Positions 4,036 to 5,118 of a DNA stretch of 5,118 nt are shown one piece after another (position 1 is the first letter of the stretch; every line of letters begins with the position of its first letter). This stretch comes from JAWWPG01 sp038254365 (lineage in GTDB: Bacteria; Actinomycetota; Actinomycetes; Propionibacteriales; Nocardioidaceae). The translations under genes and the position numbers were made by a program. The stretch covers positions 1 through 5,118 of the forward strand of contig JBBSGI010000120.1 of the NCBI GenBank assembly GCA_038254365.1, written 5' to 3'. Under the pieces are notes generated by a model. The model was not told the DNA's origin. It made no database searches and was given only the letters and a program-made list of their open reading frames with translations.

Positions 4036-5118
4036 GTTGCTTGATGAGATCGTTCGCGACGGGGCTCGGCAGATGCTCGCGGCTGCTCTGCAGTCCGAGG
4101 TCGCCGCCTACGTCGAGGCGTTCGCTGACGAGGTCGACGATGCGGGTCGGCGGATGGTGGTCCGCAACGGCCACCATGTCGAACGTGAGGTGACCACCGC
4201 TGCGGGTGCGGTGCCGGTGCGGGCACCGCGGGTCAACGACAAGCGCACCGACCCGGTCACCGGTGAACGGAAGCGGTTCGCCTCGGCGATCCTGCCGGCG
4301 TGGGCCCGCAAGTCCCCGCGGGTCGCGGAGGTGCTGCCGCTGCTGTACCTGCACGGGCTGTCCACCTCGGACTTCGGGCCCGCGTTGGAGCAGTTCCTCG
4401 GCTCCGCGGCCGGACTCTCGCCGGCCACAATCACCCGGCTGACCAAGGATTGGCAAGACGAGGCGCGCGCGTTCAACGCCCGCTCGCTCACGGAAACCGA
4501 CTACGTGTACGTGTGGGTCGACGGAATCCACCTCAAGGTCCGACTCGAGCAGGACAAGGTGTGCCTGCTGGTGATGATCGGGGTCCGTGCCGACGGCACC
4601 AAGGAGCTCATCGCCCTCGACGACGGCCACCGCGAGTCGACCGAGTCGTGGGCCGACCTGCTGCGCAGCTGCAAGCGCCGCGGCATGGCGGCTCCGGTGC
4701 TCGCGGTCGGCGACGGGGCGCTGGGGTTCTGGGCAGCGGTCCGCGAGGTGTTCCCCGAGACCCGTGAGCAGCGCTGCTGGTTCCACAAGATCGCCAACGT
4801 GCTCAACTGCCTGCCCAAGCCCGCCCAACCGGGCGCCAAGGCCGCGCTGGCCGAGATCTGGAACGCCGAAGACCGTGAGCACGCCGAGGCTGCGGCGAAG
4901 GCGTTCGCCGCCGACTACGGCACCAAGTGGCCCAAGGCGGCCGCGAAGATCACCGACGACCTCGACGTGCTCCTCGCCTTCTACGACTATCCCGCCGAGC
5001 ACTGGGTCCACCTGCGCACCACCAACCCGATCGAGTCCACCTTCGCCACCGTCCGGCTCCGACAGCGGGTCACCAAAGGCCCCGGCTCCAGGGTGGCCGG
5101 GGTGGCGATGGCCTTCAA
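4013..5118 (+). CDS. IS256-family (mutator-type) transposase, 3' end outside window
   Basis: This is a DDE transposase that cuts and moves an IS256-type insertion sequence. The frame is uninterrupted from ATG 4013 to the right edge: 368 complete codons, with some 30-60 residues expected beyond. Numbering from that ATG, the catalytic triad is Asp170 (VWVDGIH), Asp234 (VGDGALGFW) and Glu341 (TTNPIEST), close to D167/D233/E341 of IS256 itself. The family's CxxH motif is present as CWFH (Cys255, His258). Other family stretches are SLLDEIVRDGARQML at 8-22, RAPRVNDKR at 71-79 and VLPLLYLHGLS at 106-116. ATG 4013 is the first start after an in-frame TGA at 3965-3967, but it has no proper ribosome binding site and lies in sequence that reads as recombinase on the opposite strand. 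The true N-terminus may therefore be lost or altered. The catalytic core looks intact. Confidence 0.92.
   Translation, partial: MSATRRRSLLDEIVRDGARQMLAAALQSEVAAYVEAFADEVDDAGRRMVVRNGHHVEREVTTAAGAVPVRAPRVNDKRTDPVTGERKRFASAILPAWARKSPRVAEVLPLLYLHGLSTSDFGPALEQFLGSAAGLSPATITRLTKDWQDEARAFNARSLTETDYVYVWVDGIHLKVRLEQDKVCLLVMIGVRADGTKELIALDDGHRESTESWADLLRSCKRRGMAAPVLAVGDGALGFWAAVREVFPETREQRCWFHKIANVLNCLPKPAQPGAKAALAEIWNAEDREHAEAAAKAFAADYGTKWPKAAAKITDDLDVLLAFYDYPAEHWVHLRTTNPIESTFATVRLRQRVTKGPGSRVAGVAMAF

Larger units (their letters stand above)
3480..5118. mobile_element. Decayed mobile-element region downstream of tRNA-Ala (recombinase remnant plus IS256-family IS)
   Basis: From the tRNA end to the window edge everything recognisable is mobile-DNA machinery: a C-terminal fragment of a large serine recombinase on the - strand and an IS256-family transposase on the + strand. 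Codon use in the recombinase fragment includes CTA, AGT, CAA and GCA codons that are scarce in the core genes. My hand count for 3661-3720 is 33 G/C of 60. The right limit lies outside the window and no attachment repeat could be identified inside it. Confidence 0.6.

Noticed and set aside
4016..5011. Long - strand open frame (331 codons) opposite the transposase
   Set aside because: It is antisense to a clear DDE transposase with catalytic residues, its product is a low-complexity Arg/Gly/Val-rich sequence with no recognisable family, and long antisense frames are expected in GC-rich DNA.
1..5118. CRISPR array, toxin-antitoxin pair, phage defence cluster or riboswitch
   Set aside because: No spaced direct repeats, no paired small genes of that type and no conserved riboswitch elements were seen; the only sizeable tandem repeat is the two-copy 12-mer in nadD.

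Overview
The window is high-GC DNA with GTG starts, GTGA gene overlaps and a strong preference for G/C at third codon positions. This points to an actinobacterium. The gene order small membrane protein - nadD - rsfS - histidine phosphatase is the conserved actinobacterial arrangement (M. tuberculosis has the equivalent Rv2421c-Rv2420c-Rv2419c). The genus cannot be fixed from the sequence alone; something like Nocardioidaceae is a guess.

Layout: (1) Positions 1-1322 hold the 3' three-quarters of an ABC exporter (last transmembrane helices plus a full ATPase domain), cut by the window's left edge. (2) Positions 1373-3282 hold a tight four-gene housekeeping block on the + strand: a 48-residue single-helix membrane protein, probably transcribed from its own leaderless promoter; nadD (NAD biosynthesis); rsfS (ribosome silencing); and a histidine-acid phosphatase whose genomic position matches mycobacterial GpgP. 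The nadD/rsfS and rsfS/phosphatase junctions are both 4-bp GTGA overlaps, so translation is probably coupled. (3) A 120-bp spacer with small hairpins leads to a complete tRNA-Ala (anticodon GGC, CCA encoded, with the alanine identity pair G3-U70). (4) Immediately beyond the tRNA the character changes. There is a large imperfect hairpin, then the C-terminal remnant of a large serine recombinase on the - strand. It is directly abutted, head to head, by an IS256-family transposase on the + strand that runs off the right edge. Codon use in the recombinase remnant is more A/T-rich at third positions than in the core genes. I read this as a decayed integrated element next to a tRNA gene.

The core genes are ordinary. 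The parts most worth a second look are the recombinase/transposase junction, where there appears to be no room for the left end of the insertion sequence, the hairpin between the tRNA and the recombinase, and the leaderless small membrane protein. I found no evidence of a wholly new system.
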